Positions 1-9,940 of a stretch of 64,000 nt of DNA are shown here, piece after piece. Source of the stretch: Pararge aegeria (lineage: Eukaryota > Arthropoda > Insecta > Lepidoptera > Nymphalidae); assembly GCF_905163445.1 (NCBI RefSeq), contig NC_053197.1:9052001-9116000 (forward strand). The letters run 5' to 3'. The translations under genes and the position numbers were made by a program. Position 1 is the stretch's first letter; every line of letters begins with the position of its first letter. The notes beneath the pieces are model-generated. The model saw nothing but the letters and a program-made list of their open reading frames with translations. It had not been told where the DNA came from and did not search any database.

Positions 1-66
1 TTAGACTGCATCATCACTGACCTAGCAGGTGAGATTACAGTCAAGGTCTAACTAATAGTGTAATAA
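1..66 (+). repeat. SINE-A, 3' part, cut by the window edge
   Basis: The sequence starts inside the conserved 3' segment TTAGACTGCATCATCACT, followed by GTGAGATTACAGTCAAGG. The same segment occurs in the copies at 3.05, 4.84, 44.45 and 52.0 kb. The tRNA-like head lies to the left of the window. Confidence 0.6.
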
Positions 67-354
67 GAACAAAACTGCCTTCCATTTCTGCTGAAGCGTT
101 TCGTAGTATTATAGAACCATCAAAGCTTTGACCATAATGATGATGCAGACGCTGATATTATTACGATATTATGATATGATGTCCTTGGCAAACTTATCAA
201 ACACACTAAGTATCAATAATTTTCTCCTATTATAGTATTAAGGACTACGTTAACGATAAAAATGCTTGGGTGTAAATTATTGCTCTAACCAGGATGCTTC
301 TTTAATAGTTTTTAAATGACATTGTGAGATAGTAATAACGAAAAAAAAATAACA

Positions 355-555
355 ACCGGCTAAATTTGTTGTGGGCTTCTTCTTAGACCAGCGCGTTTGG
401 AACCCTCGTAGCTTTAGTTTAAAGTTGACGAATTTATTTATCGCCATCAACTCACTCCTATTTCATATTTTACATGTAATGTACGCATCAAAAGTGCCAT
501 CTATGTGCCTATTTGAATAACGAAATATTTGACTTTTACTTTGACTTTGACTATG
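355..555 (+). repeat. LINE 3' end, family T
   Basis: This is a 3'-terminal LINE fragment without coding sequence. It carries TTGTGGGCTTCTTCTTAGAC, then GGAACCCTCGTAGCTTTAG, then TGCCTATTTGAATAACG, and ends in a degenerate GACTTT tandem tail. The same order of blocks occurs at 63098 (plus) and, reversed, at 43735 and 59195. The tail sets the orientation. Confidence 0.6.
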
Positions 556-582
556 TATTTTCATAGTTACAGATTTATTGTA

Positions 583-775
583 GGTTTCATGACCTATTGT
601 TCGTAGACCTTCTTCTTGGCAGTTCAAATATCCACGGTCTTGTGCCGCTTGCATCCAGCGGCTCTCTGCGACCGTTTGATGTCATCTATCGACGGGGTAT
701 ACAAACTTTGTGTTCACCGGTCCAACGTTACCATTCCAGTACTTGGAGCCCCAAGTTCCATTAGTTTAAGGGATT
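583..775 (-). pseudogene. RTE-type LINE, C-terminal remnant
   Basis: The minus strand encodes IDDIKR in one frame and, after a frameshift, SRWMQAAQDRGYLN in another. Together these match the end of RTE-clade polymerases, where DDIKRVAGSRWMQAAQDR is usual. The remnant abuts the family T tail at 555, which lies in opposite orientation. It is a dead fragment and retains no catalytic motif. Confidence 0.65.
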
Positions 776-789
776 ATTTTAGATCGTCA

Positions 790-1020
790 ATAACCTATAA
801 CAGTCCACTGCTTGACTAAAGGCCGCTCCCTAGGGGAGGGTTTGTCCACTTGTCCACAATCACCACACTGTGCAGAAAGGTCGGTGATCGCAGAAGATGG
901 TAGTACTAGTACAGAGGACGCTGATGCTCGCTCTTAGTCATATACCCTAAGTCACCTCGTACGACACCCGCTGGAAGAGGAGAGTTTATGACAACTTTTT
1001 CCGATCTGCTGTCACCACAC
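790..1020 (-). repeat. Dispersed repeat, family B
   Basis: Read on the minus strand it includes CCTCGTACGACACCC in reverse complement and ends in a segment containing AGTCAAGCAGTGGACTG. Conceptual translation gives PAGVVRGDLG, and the copy at 55010 gives PPGVVRGDLG. These are shadows of the repeat and not a protein. A third copy lies at 46425. The class of the element is unknown to me. Confidence 0.5.
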
Positions 1021-1378
1021 GTCACATGTAGTAAACCACTAATGTTCCTAAAGAGATTATGCACATATTTGGAACATAAAAAGTAAAAGTGGTAATATTG
1101 CAGAATTTCTAATGACTTATTTAATATGATTGATGGATTTTTCATAATATTTTAGCGCTCAGCTATAATCACGTGTGATGGATGATATGAACGGCCGTTG
1201 CGTTCGGCGTTTGACAGTTTAATAGCCCCAGACATTCCATATGTTGCACGTATTAGCGTGCTTACAGACTGAAGTCAACTTGCCGACGATATCCATCGTG
1301 CGTGAATGGTAGCCGTCGTGATACCATCATGACTTCTGCCTTACAGTGAATTAATAGGTAGCTATTTCAGTATTATAT
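1021..1378. other. No recognisable feature
   Basis: AT-rich single-copy-looking sequence. No open frame with recognisable protein similarity was seen. Confidence 0.4.
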
Positions 1379-1626
1379 TGACGGCCGACTCGCGCAGTGG
1401 TCAGCGATCCTGCTTTCTGAGTCGAAGGCCGTGGGTTCGATTCCCACAGATGGAAAACGTTTCTGTGATGAACATGAATGTTTTTCAGTGTCTGGGTGTT
1501 TATTTGTATTTTTTAAGTATTTATGTATAAAAATATTCATCTTAGTACCCATAACACAAGCTGAGCTTAGTTTAGGACTAGAAGGCGATGTGTGTATTTT
1601 CATAGTATTTTATATTTATTTATTAA
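1379..1626 (+). repeat. SINE-C, tRNA-derived
   Basis: A tRNA-like head has an A-box-like TCGCGCAGTGG (1390-1400) and a perfect B box GGTTCGATTCC (1434-1444). A body with TGAACATGAATGTTTTTCAG and CCCATAACACAAG follows, then a TTTA-rich tail. These are the internal RNA polymerase III promoter parts expected of a tRNA SINE. A second copy on the minus strand at 6797-7144 is closer to complete. This is not a functional tRNA because the cloverleaf after the head is lost. Confidence 0.8.
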
Positions 1627-2194
1627 TCGACTGTGCTTCGGTTATAGCAAAAAAAAACCGGATAAGTTTGCTGGGCGCTTGTTGCTTGCTATTTTAAGAT
1701 AGCTAATGTAGCTATCACCGTAACCTCGCAATAATGGAAACGTATATACAACGACCCCAAGGAATCGCAACTACTAAAAATAGGCAAATTGATAGTGTAG
1801 CCTTGACGAAATTTGTGATTAAAGATGTCTATTATTAATATTCAAACTTATAATTTAAATTATTTATGGCAAAAATGCGTATCTAAGCAACGTGCTTTGC
1901 CATTTTCATAGCTTGACGATCTTGCGGCAAATAAAAGCTAAAGTTTACAGTAATCTATGCATATTCAAGAGATGAAAAAAGTTTAATATGACCAACTCAT
2001 TCATCAAAACCATAGATTGTAAAACCATAAATAATAACCCATCCTCCACCATCCACGAAACACATTTTGTAATACAAATTTTGACAAGATTTTTGTACAA
2101 GCAGCCTCAAAATGTCACAAATGGTGCGTGTCACGGATTGGTCGGCTTTAACGACTATTGTCGAGACTTAGTGATAAAATCCGAGATCGACGGT
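1627..2194. other. No recognisable feature
   Basis: AT-rich sequence. An open frame from 1988 runs into the SINE-D copy and its translation matches no family I know. Confidence 0.4.
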
Positions 2195-2360
2195 TTAAAA
2201 CTTGCTCTTAAATTAACTCCGGGCTGGGCTGGTACTGAGGATTCTTTTACTGAAAAAAACACAATAACTAACAATTTTTGCCCCGATTCGGGACGAACCC
2301 AGCACCTCGTGATCCGTAGTTTAACATGCTAATCACCAGAGCAAAGAGGCAGTCATTAAG
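2195..2360 (-). repeat. SINE-D, tRNA-derived
   Basis: The minus strand reads TGGTGATTAGCATG (A-box region), CTACGGATCACGAGG and then GGTTCGTCCCG (B-box-like, plus coordinates 2289-2299), followed by CAGCCCGGAGTTAA. The order is that of a tRNA-headed SINE. A second fragment of the same head lies at 40930-41010. Confidence 0.6.
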
Positions 2361-2814
2361 GTAAGGCTGGCAATAAAGGTAAATAAAGAAAAAAAGAATC
2401 ACTGTGTAAATAATGATATGAAACAATATCGAAGCACTGAGTCACTTTTCAATTATTATTGAGTATTTCCCAAATATTCTTAGTTTCACAACAGTCTGGT
2501 GAGCACAATTAGCAAAGTTAGTTAAAATAACAATCAAAAAAGTAATTACAAAATGAAAACTGTTAAATCTTCAGGACGACATTGAGGTTGACTTTAGAAC
2601 ACGCAGAATAAAGTTGATCGCTATTTTTTATTTAGTTTCTCACTGGCTAGTAATAACCAAGTACTGTTTGTCTATATATATAATACATGCAGGGTCAATT
2701 GTAATCACTGTCAGAATTGGTTTAATGATTGGTTGGCTACTGTGAGAATACGGAAATATAAACAGGTATTTGAATGTCTAAATCATAATAATATAGGTAC
2801 AACTATACTTAACA
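2361..2814. other. No recognisable feature
   Basis: AT-rich sequence without a recognised repeat, RNA or coding signature. Confidence 0.4.
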
Positions 2815-3105
2815 GAGTGTGAGGTTCCGAGTTCGATCCCGGCAGGGGCAGTGTGGGAATTTATAATTTCCTTTGGTCTTGTATGATGGATTGATTCGGC
2901 CGTGGCTAGTTACCACTCTACCCACAAAGACTTGCCGCTATGCGAATTATCGTTCCGGTATGATGTCGCTTAGAAACCGTTTAAGGATTTTATATACGAA
3001 ACCGTATAAATACCATACCCCTAACAGGTTAACCCTTTACCATCTAAGACTGCATCATCTCTTATCAGCAGATTAAATTAATAAATATATTACAGTCACT
3101 TGAAG
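2815..3105 (+). repeat. SINE-A, near full length
   Basis: The head has a B-box-like AGTTCGATCCC (2830-2840) and CGGCAGGGGCAGTGTGG. The core has GGCCGTGGCTAGTTACCAC and CGTTCCGGTATGATGTCG, and the 3' part has ATCTAAGACTGCATCATC. This is the most complete plus-strand copy of a family found about ten times here. The ORF over it is a repeat shadow. Confidence 0.75.
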
Positions 3106-3349
3106 TGGAAAAAAGAAACGCTAAATACAATGATCGATTTAAATATGTCTTTTTCCAATTTGAAAACAAATATTTTCATATAAAAACAATCTATTAGCGA
3201 CTGAAAACCCAGATAATCGTTACATCTAAACAAGCTGATGTCTGTGGCATCTTCCTTCGTTCCGGTAGAAAGCAGACCAATCTATGAAACTAAGACAATT
3301 TCATGACCTACATTAGCATAAATCCCGGCTTACTACAATAGCAGTATTA

Positions 3350-3545
3350 TTATAATACTAGCGGACCCCCGCGACTTCGTATGCTTATGAGTCAATCGAG
3401 AAGCTAGAATATATCTGATGCTAACATCATAATCATCTTGGCTAGCTATTATTTTTCGTGGCATTTTATTTGATACATACATACATACATCCATCCTCAC
3501 AAACTTTCGCATTTATAATATTAGTAGGATGGTACGATGCATTCG
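3350..3545 (-). repeat. Helitron-like non-autonomous fragment
   Basis: One end has ACTAGCGGACCCCCGCGAC and the other has TTTCGCATTTATAATATTAG. These are the two ends of a very common lepidopteran repeat usually assigned to Helitron-like elements. The interior is short and carries an ATAC microsatellite near 3476-3490. The class assignment is from memory. Confidence 0.45.
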
Positions 3546-3699
3546 ATCGTTGTCCCACATGCCTTGCGAATAACATCTTTATCTCCGAAAATATTTATCA
3601 GATCCTTATCTAAAAATAAGACCATACATGCTTCATAGAATACACTTTTAAGTAAACAAAGAATTATTAAAATCGATTTAAATTTAACGGAGCTATGAA

Positions 3700-3900
3700 G
3701 TAAAATTTATAAAAAATTTCATTCCATTTCCCGGAGGAAACTTATTGTTTATCAGGATAAAAAGTATCCTATGTGTTGACCTGGAATATCAACTAACACG
3801 TCACCAAATTTTATTTAAATCCGTTAAGTAGTTTTCACGTGATGCCCGGACAGACAGACAGACAAAGACAAAAATAATTTTTAAGTTATAAGTAGGTAGG
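3700..3900 (+). repeat. Dispersed repeat, Helitron-like interior
   Basis: It contains AAAAAGTATCCTATGTG, then AAATCCGTTAAGTAGTTTTC and a run of GACA units (GACAGACAGACAGACA). This arrangement is typical of lepidopteran dispersed repeats whose consensus reads 'tatcctatg ... ccgttcagtagttt'. No termini are preserved. Confidence 0.4.
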
Positions 3901-4416
3901 TACTGCTGTTAATTCCGTTTATTAAATATTAAAAAACTCACTGACTATTTAATTCAAAGGAGCTGCCCTAACAAATAACTTTAGTGAGCCAATCTAAGTG
4001 GATCAAGCTAAATTCTATTTTAAATCCATATGGATATCCTTTATGTAATGAACAGATAAATAAATAAACTTATACTGCTCAAAATTAATGAAAGCAAAAT
4101 ACAGAAACATAAAGTAAATATTTATTCAAATAAATACAAACTTAACTATTCTGGAGGTCTAAAATTATAAACATATTTGATATTGGATATATTATCACGA
4201 AATTACTTCTCCAAATACGTGGAAATCCTGTTTGTAACTAACAAGACCCGTGCGTTGGCCCGAAAGCCTTGGCATAGTAAACATTACCTACACAAGGGTA
4301 AATAACAAAATATTATTATAATATAGTTAATTATCATTTCCTTATTCATTACAATTTTCTTATTTTTTAAGTATATTATTTAACTCAGCTTACCCGTTTC
4401 AATACATATGTATTAC

Positions 4417-4575
4417 CAGTGGCGTGCATAGAGGGTATAAACAGGGTATGCAGAACGAGTTATAAATACTCAAAGGTAGGTTTTTTATAACTCTTACAAT
4501 GCCTATCCTAAGTTTTTTATTAATCGTACTGGAGATTTTCTTTATTTTAAATCGTCTGCATACCCTGTGCGTGCA
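4417..4575. mobile_element. hAT-type MITE, decayed copy
   Basis: The left end CAGTGGCGTGCATAGAGGG matches the termini of the elements at 24565 and 37131. The interior shares CAGGGTATGCA. The right end is decayed to CCCTGTGCGTGCA. The flanking 8-mers TGTATTAC and AGTATTAT agree at 6 of 8 positions, consistent with an old 8-bp target duplication. There is no coding capacity. Confidence 0.55.
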
Positions 4576-4823
4576 AGTATTATGTTCCTAGGCTTATGTA
4601 CCCTATAGGTAATACAAAAGTATTCAAACAATTTGTATATTTTGTACTTAATGCTTTCCGAATGGAAAAAGTATCCAATAACCATCTCCACGACGGAAGC
4701 TTTAAATGTTCCAAATTTCATAAGTGCCAGTAGGTACATATGTACAATGTACATACAAGTATCCAAAACAAACATTCACACTTTTTCAGGTTTCTATTTA
4801 GCTTAGGGACCAAGACGCTATTC

Positions 4824-5040
4824 CGCTACCATCTTAGACTGCATTAATACTTACCACCAGGTCAGATTGAAGTCAAGGTAATTTTGGAAAGATTTTTTTT
4901 TAATTCAAATTACCCCTTGACTAAAATCTGACCTAGTGGTAAGTGATGATGCAGTCTAAAATGGTAGCGCACTAACCTGTTAGGAATAAGGCAGTTATAT
5001 TAAACCTCTACACGGTTTTTAAGCGACATCGTACCGGCTT
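4824..5040. repeat. SINE-A inverted pair (fold-back)
   Basis: A plus-strand SINE-A tail (4824-4886) faces a longer minus-strand SINE-A copy (about 4907-5040). The arms, about 62 nt each, are imperfect reverse complements around a short T-rich spacer. Both carry TTAGACTGCAT, CAGGTCAGATT or its variant CTAGGTCAGATT, and GTCAAGG. The minus copy continues into the core with ACGGTTTTTAAGCGACATCG. Confidence 0.7.
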
Positions 5041-5414
5041 AGTTTGACTTTGACATGAATTAAAAGCATAAACATATTAGAACCGCTTAAGGTTCTTACA
5101 AAAGTCGAGCTTTATTTAAGCGTATATATTGTACCATGAATTCCATTACGTGTACCTAAAAATTTCATTTAGGTAAAGCGTAGAATTGTGGTGAGGTTGG
5201 AAACTTTGATAGCTTTGCCGGCGGAATATTAAGACAAAACGTCCTATAAATATCATTGATATGTAACCCATATTGGAGTAGCGTTATTCCAATACAGCTA
5301 CCGTTATATCGAACGCAAATAGTTTGGGTAGCAGCTGCGTGATAATGCGGCAAACGAAGCTCAACCACGACAATACGCCCATGTTATGAGTTGAAGCGAG
5401 TTAAGTAATGTTTT
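5041..5414. other. No recognisable feature
   Basis: Two overlapping minus-strand open frames of 67 codons cross this stretch. Neither resembles a known protein, and the second overlaps an RTE fragment on the other strand. Confidence 0.35.
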
Positions 5415-5573
5415 TTTAAAGTCCTGAAGTGGCGACCTTGCTGCGGTAAGCGCAGCTTTGTTAGATCCCCGGACAGACTTCAAGCGGGTCGCAGGTAGTT
5501 GATGGATACAGGCGGCATAAAATCGTAGGGTGGGGAAAGACCTATGTCTAGCAGTTCTTACCATACAGCTGAA
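5415..5573 (+). pseudogene. RTE-type LINE, C-terminal remnant
   Basis: The plus strand encodes VLKWRPCCGKRSFV, then after a frameshift KRVAGS, stop, WIQAA, stop, NRRVG. This follows the order of the RTE C-terminus (VLEWRPRTGKRSVGRP ... KRVAGSRWMQAAQDR). Two stops and at least one frameshift make it non-functional. It ends right at the target site of the Jockey insertion at 5585. Confidence 0.7.
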
Positions 5574-5584
5574 ATTAAAAATGC

Positions 5585-6039
5585 TAAAAAAAATATTCGT
5601 CGTCCAGGATAATTATAGGCGACAATTCGTTAACACAGTCGAAACTACATAGTCTCCAGCACCAACGCAATGTCGCCTGTTTATCGGTTTTTTAACCTGA
5701 TATACTTCGGTGAGTGTGCTCAGGAACTTCACAATCTTGTTCCTCCTTCCCCGTTCTACCACAGAAAAGGGAGACACCGTGAGCGGTGGCATCCTTATGT
5801 GGTTGATATTCCATCAACACGCACGAAACGTTTTTTATCCACGTTTCTGATACGTGCCGCTAAGATGTGGAACGCCCTCCCGGCAACTGTGTTTCCTGCC
5901 ACGTATAATTTGAGTACCTTCAAGGCTACAGTGAATAGGCTTTTTCTAGGCAAGCGTGCGCCAACCTAGACCTCATCATTGCTTTCTAACGGGCATGATT
6001 GTCGTCAAACGCTGGCCTATCGTTAATAAAAAAAAAAAA
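5585..6039 (+). pseudogene. Jockey-clade LINE, 5'-truncated, with poly(A) and TSD
   Basis: An open frame at 5670-5969 encodes the C-terminus of a Jockey-type ORF2. Residues 34-49 read GRHRERWHPYVVDIPS and residues 67-76 WNALPATVFP, matching the conserved end of these polymerases (RH...HPY..D...S/T, then LWN.LP..VFP). Just upstream another frame encodes SLQHQRNVACLSVF, so one frameshift separates it from the main frame near 5685-5700. After the stop come a short 3' UTR (CGTCAAACGCTGGCCTATCG) and a poly(A) run to 6039. ATTAAAAATGC occurs at 5574-5584 and again at 6040-6050 and is read as the target site duplication. The whole insert is about 455 bp and lacks endonuclease and RT domains, so it was dead on arrival. 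Confidence 0.85.
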
Positions 6040-6050
6040 ATTAAAAATGC

Positions 6051-6579
6051 GTTTTTAACAAAGAAAAAGTATTTTTTTTTTAACGATTCGACCTATAATC
6101 TCTAATCTTTGGACCACCGAAATACCAACAATCTTTCTGGGACAAAACAAAGGGTTTCTATATAAAATTGCTGTCCAACTAGGTAGTTGGCATAACATAC
6201 CTACATGACTGGGTAACAATTCAGAATTATGTAATTGATAAATTTTATTCAATGGATAACTTCTGGTTATTTATTTAGACTACGAATTGAAGTCGTAACT
6301 AAGTAGTAATTAAGTGTGAAATTTCGGACAGTGACTGTCAAGGTTGACTGCCAAAACTTGCAAATCCACGAGACGCTCAAGTTCTCAGCTAGTTTCTGAT
6401 TTGCAGTGTTTACGTGAATAACAGCTCCACAAGGTGTATTAATCGTCTCAGTCGAATGCTAAAACAATTATTATCTGAGGCAAAAAATGCAAAAAGCCTC
6501 GTGGTTCAGATAGAGAATTATTTTTTTATAGTAATAACTGATGGATAATGCAAGCCGGTCGGCGTACACAGAGAAAAAC
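6051..6579. other. No recognisable feature
   Basis: AT-rich sequence after the Jockey insertion. No repeat family or coding similarity was recognised. Confidence 0.35.
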
Positions 6580-6760
6580 AACGCAGGGAACCCAAGGAAA
6601 ACGTCCTACAAAGTGCCGCCTTATGTCCATCAACCTGAGCCGTAGGTGTTAAGCCTCAAGTGTATAATTACATCGGCACCCACGATCCTCAGACCGAAAC
6701 ACAGCATTGACTGTCACAAAAAGCTCTACTTCCACGGAGAATAGCTCTACTACCTCTACC
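6580..6760 (+). repeat. Dispersed repeat E
   Basis: It carries AAGGAAAACGTCCTACAAAG, then ATAATTACATCGGCACCCAC and AGACCGAAACACAGCATTG. Equivalent blocks occur at 30470 and 45130 (plus) and 10310 (minus). The family is widespread in Lepidoptera, but I cannot name its class with certainty. Confidence 0.5.
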
Positions 6761-6796
6761 TACTAGAGTTTCCTCTTTGAATGACAAGGCGCAAGG

Positions 6797-7144
6797 ATAA
6801 ATAATAAATAAATACATAAATAAATAAATATACTACGACATTGCACACATCGCCATCTAGCCCCAAAGTAAGCAAATTCAAATTCAAATTCAAATTCATT
6901 TATTTCAAGTAGGCCTACTTTATAAGCACTTTTGAAACGTCAAGCATACCTTGTGTTATGGGTACTAAGATGACTGTTGAATATTTTTACGAATAATATA
7001 CATAAATACTTATAATATACAGATAAACACCCAGACACTGAAAAACATTCATGTTCATCACACAAACATTTTTCAGTTGTGGGAATCGAACCCACGGCCT
7101 TGGACTCAGAAAGCAGGGTCGCTGCCCACTGCGCCACTCGGCCA
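6797..7144 (-). repeat. SINE-C, full length, with nested insertion
   Basis: On the minus strand it begins ATGGCCGAGTGGCGCAGTGG (A box region) and has the B box GGTTCGATTCC (plus coordinates 7082-7092). The shared body has CAGTGTCTGGGTGTTTATC and CCCATAACACAAGG, and a TTTA-rich tail lies at 6797-6830. The body is interrupted at 6875-6946 by a short LINE tail. Apart from that, it is the better preserved of the two SINE-C copies. Confidence 0.85.
6875..6946 (-). mobile_element. 5'-truncated LINE tail nested in SINE-C
   Basis: On the minus strand it reads GACGTTTCAAAAGTGCTTAT, TAGGCCTACTTGAAATAAAT and a tail of GAATTT units. The same 3' end closes the LINE at 30720-31612. Only about 67 bp were inserted. 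AAGCA at 6870-6874 is repeated at 6942-6946 as a 5-bp target duplication. The flanking SINE body joins correctly if one AAGCA and the insert are removed, judged against the copy at 1379. Confidence 0.8.
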
Positions 7145-7292
7145 TCAAAAGAAAAGAAGGATGAATTGAAGAATTGGTTTGATTTACTTGTTCACTCCAA
7201 AATAGGATCTCGCGCTGTAACGTAAATAACTTTTACTTTTAAGCGTAAAATCATTAATTGATATACGAGTAAGTTTATGAATTTCATACGAA

Positions 7293-7317
7293 TTCTGATT
7301 GGTTTAACCAATCAGAA
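7293..7317. repeat. 25-bp CCAAT palindrome
   Basis: TTCTGATTGGTT and AACCAATCAGAA flank a single central T and form perfect inverted 12-bp arms. Each arm contains a CCAAT or ATTGG pentamer. Whether it is regulatory or the relic of a fold-back repeat cannot be told. Confidence 0.6.
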
Positions 7318-7789
7318 CACGTAGCCGCAAATCTTGCTCAAAATGCATTTCAGTGTACATGTAATGTTTAAGTGCGGTTGTTAATGAAGCTAGTGTATCT
7401 AATTTGGAAGCCTCATACGAAGGCGAGGTTGAGCAACTGCACTAAACAGTTTTATTGCCCTATCATACTAGCGTACGCAGAACGCGAGCGGTTATTAATT
7501 TTTAATTTAAACACTCGAACGAATGTAAACATGAAAACTATGCAGCCGTATTTGCTAGTTGAATATTTAATGGTGAAATACCTTTCATGTTATCAGAACC
7601 TCTGCTATTTAATAAATGAATTCTCCAAAAGAGTTTGATAGAAAAAAGTTGTAGTTTTTATTCCCGTTAATTTGATTATTATATATAGTAGTATTTTTGT
7701 ATGAGTTCTTGTTCGATCCATGTATTATTCAGTATTAGGAATATGACATTTTAAATAATTCTGCATAGCTGGATCGAACTTACATACAT

Positions 7790-8375
7790 ATATCTCTAAT
7801 TGGATGTTGGCTATAAATTATCTGGGCTTCAACATCAGCAACAAAGGTGGTTGCAATATAGAAGTCCGTCGTCGTATAGAAATAGGAAAGAGTGCTTTTT
7901 CTCGGCTCTTTAAATTATGGAAAGATTGAAACATCTCACGACGTACTTAGTACACCTAGTACGCACACTCATCTTCTCCATCTTTCTTTATGGAGCAAGG
8001 TCACTGACCTAAAGAAGATCAATGTTTTTGAGATGTGGTGCTTGAGACGAAAGCTGAACATCTGGATAAAGTACAGGAGCAACGTCTCAATGTTAAAAGC
8101 TGGGCTAGCAAACTCGTGTACTTTATACTAAGGAAAGACTCGAGCAGTATGAAAAAACTGATGCTCACAGGGAAGATCGTAGAAAAGAAATCTCGTGGAC
8201 GTAACACGAGACGTTGGACGGACCAGGCGAGGTAGCGCTCAACTATCTCATCTGCATGCGGTGAAAATTAGGAAGATATGGAGACACATTGTGAAGCGGA
8301 CAAAATCAGTAAGGAGCCACGATCCTCAATTATGGGGAAGCAACTCAGGAAGAAGTGAGTTATAATGATTAGGCT
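7790..8375 (+). pseudogene. RTE-type LINE, C-terminal half, broken
   Basis: From 7819 the plus strand encodes YLGFNISNKGGCNIEVRRRI and then IGKSAFSRLFKLWKD before a stop at 7927. Another frame from about 8009 encodes LKKINVFEMWCLRRKLNIW. A third, to 8235, encodes MKKLMLTGKIVEKKSRGRN and RRWTDQAR. The order matches the post-RT C-terminus of an RTE lineage (YLGS.IS..GG...E..RRI, F.MWCWRR, GRR...RWTDQ). At least two frameshifts break it and no RT active site is present. Its subfamily differs from the one that ends in WMQAAQDR at 583, 5415, 23935, 32718 and 43265. Confidence 0.75.
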
Positions 8376-8445
8376 TAATGTGCTCTAGAGGAAAAAGTAA
8401 ATCCTAAATTTAAACTTCCATAGCTGTACACCCATCAAGTTACAT

Positions 8446-8755
8446 ATTTGAATTATCGTCATCATCATCATATCAACCAGTCCACTACGGGGCACTCCCA
8501 CAATGACAACCACGCTGACCTAGTGCGAATTGGACTCCACACGCCTTTAAGAACATTATGGACAACTCACAGGCATGCAAGTTTCCTCACGATGTTTCCC
8601 ATCACTGTTGAAGCAAGTTACATTTTAATTGCTTAAAACGCATAAAACTTCGAAAAGTTGTAGGTGTGCGTGCAGGAATTTAACTCGGCCTCCTGAAAGT
8701 GATGTGAGTGAGTCCTTACCATAAGGCTATCACCGATTCCCTTCCCATGTTTGGA
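8446..8755 (-). repeat. SINE-B, near full length
   Basis: On the plus strand it begins with CGTCATCATCATCATATC, the reverse of an ATG-repeat tail. It continues through AGGCATGCAAGTTTCCTCAC and GAAGCAAGTTACATTTTAAT and ends at a degenerate tRNA-like head (8690-8755, GGCTATCACCG). The tail resembles the 3' end of RTE LINEs, which may supply the retrotransposition machinery. Confidence 0.75.
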
Positions 8756-9574
8756 TAAACGTTGCGTATCCTTGTCCTGAATAAAATACGATAGATTTAT
8801 GTGTAGCAGTTGTCAAAAGTTTCGTATAAGCTCGTTTCTGTGATAGAAAAGAGACGAACATGCATTCGTAATGTTACAAAGCACCTAATCACTATAATGT
8901 GTGGGTAACGTTTACAAAGATCTGATTAAAGTCTTTCAAAAGTAATCATTCCAAATCTTCGAACTCTAGTTCGTTATTCACAGTCAGCTACTAAGGAAAC
9001 ATAGGAATGCAGTAACCCCTAAAGGCACTGATTGCCTTGTTACAGAAACGGTGAGCACGCCCACTCCTATTAGTGTCATTGTAAAGGTCGAAATAACATT
9101 CGAAAGTTGGTTCCTCTAGTGTATGTAGAAACGAACAATCCACTCGTTTACCAATAAAGGAATTAATCTGTCTGTCCATATTTAAAAGTTTATTTTTATC
9201 GCTGCAAATATCTTATTAAGCTCCTATGAGTATTTGAACAAGAGCAAAACCGAAACCCTCGTCTGCCTTCATTGTTATAGCCTTGAAAAACTGATGTTTT
9301 TGATATAATGAACATTAAATTATATGAAAGTGATAGATAGATACATGGAAAGCGAACTTTTTTTAATCTAGTAAATATCAGCTTTTCTGTTGAATATAGA
9401 ATTTCTTGATGAATGGATATTTAAAAATCGCACGCGGTTAAAATAGGTTGCCAACTTTTTTCTTCTTCGTTTTTCTTCAAATACCTTCACTTCAGGCTGA
9501 AATCTTATTTATTACTTTAATATATAAATACTTTATGTTACTTCTGGATAAAATGGCTTTCAAATGTTAAAAGA
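8756..9574. other. No recognisable feature
   Basis: AT-rich sequence without a recognised repeat or coding similarity. The small open frames are random in composition. Confidence 0.35.
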
Positions 9575-9620
9575 CTTATTTAAGTCGGTATATAGTAGTC
9601 TTATTTAAGTCGGTAGTAGT
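9575..9620. repeat. Local tandem duplication
   Basis: CTTATTTAAGTCGGTA occurs at 9575-9590 and again at 9600-9615, each copy followed by GTAGT (the first after an extra TATA). Confidence 0.7.
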
Positions 9621-9759
9621 CTTTCTCATAGTTTATCGCAATATAAATCAATACACCCTTCCCTCTTTAAAATATTTATACGTAAAAGCTACGCGTATTA
9701 AGTGGTAGGCAAACACTATAAATTCCATAAATGTGTATGTATATCTAAGCAAGAATTCG

Positions 9760-9940
9760 ATTTTGACACGGAGAGTAACATAGGCCACTTTAGATTCTGG
9801 AAAAAAAATAAAATCCCACGGGTGGTTTACAGAAACATTCGTGTTTTGAAACAAAATATCCGTCCTTCTTTCACGCCCTAACAAAGCAACCAAACAACCT
9901 ATTCGCTACGGGTAACACGGCGGGGTGCAGCTAGTAATCT
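9760..9940 (+). repeat. Helitron-like 3' fragment
   Basis: It contains GGAGAGTAACATAGGCCAC, AATAAAATCCCACGGG and a terminal CGGCGGGGTGCAGCTAGTA. This is the usual order of a common lepidopteran Helitron-like repeat that ends in CTAGT. The 5' part is not recognisable. Confidence 0.5.

Noticed and set aside
1379..1460. tRNA gene suggested by perfect A and B box motifs
   Set aside because: The head continues into a SINE body shared with 6797-7144, and no acceptor stem closes. It is a tRNA-derived SINE.
1988..2332. 114-codon open frame
   Set aside because: Its second half reads a SINE-D head antisense and the first half has no known similarity.
5670..5969. 99-codon open frame as a small host gene
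   Set aside because: It is the end of a Jockey ORF2 inside an insert with target duplication and poly(A).
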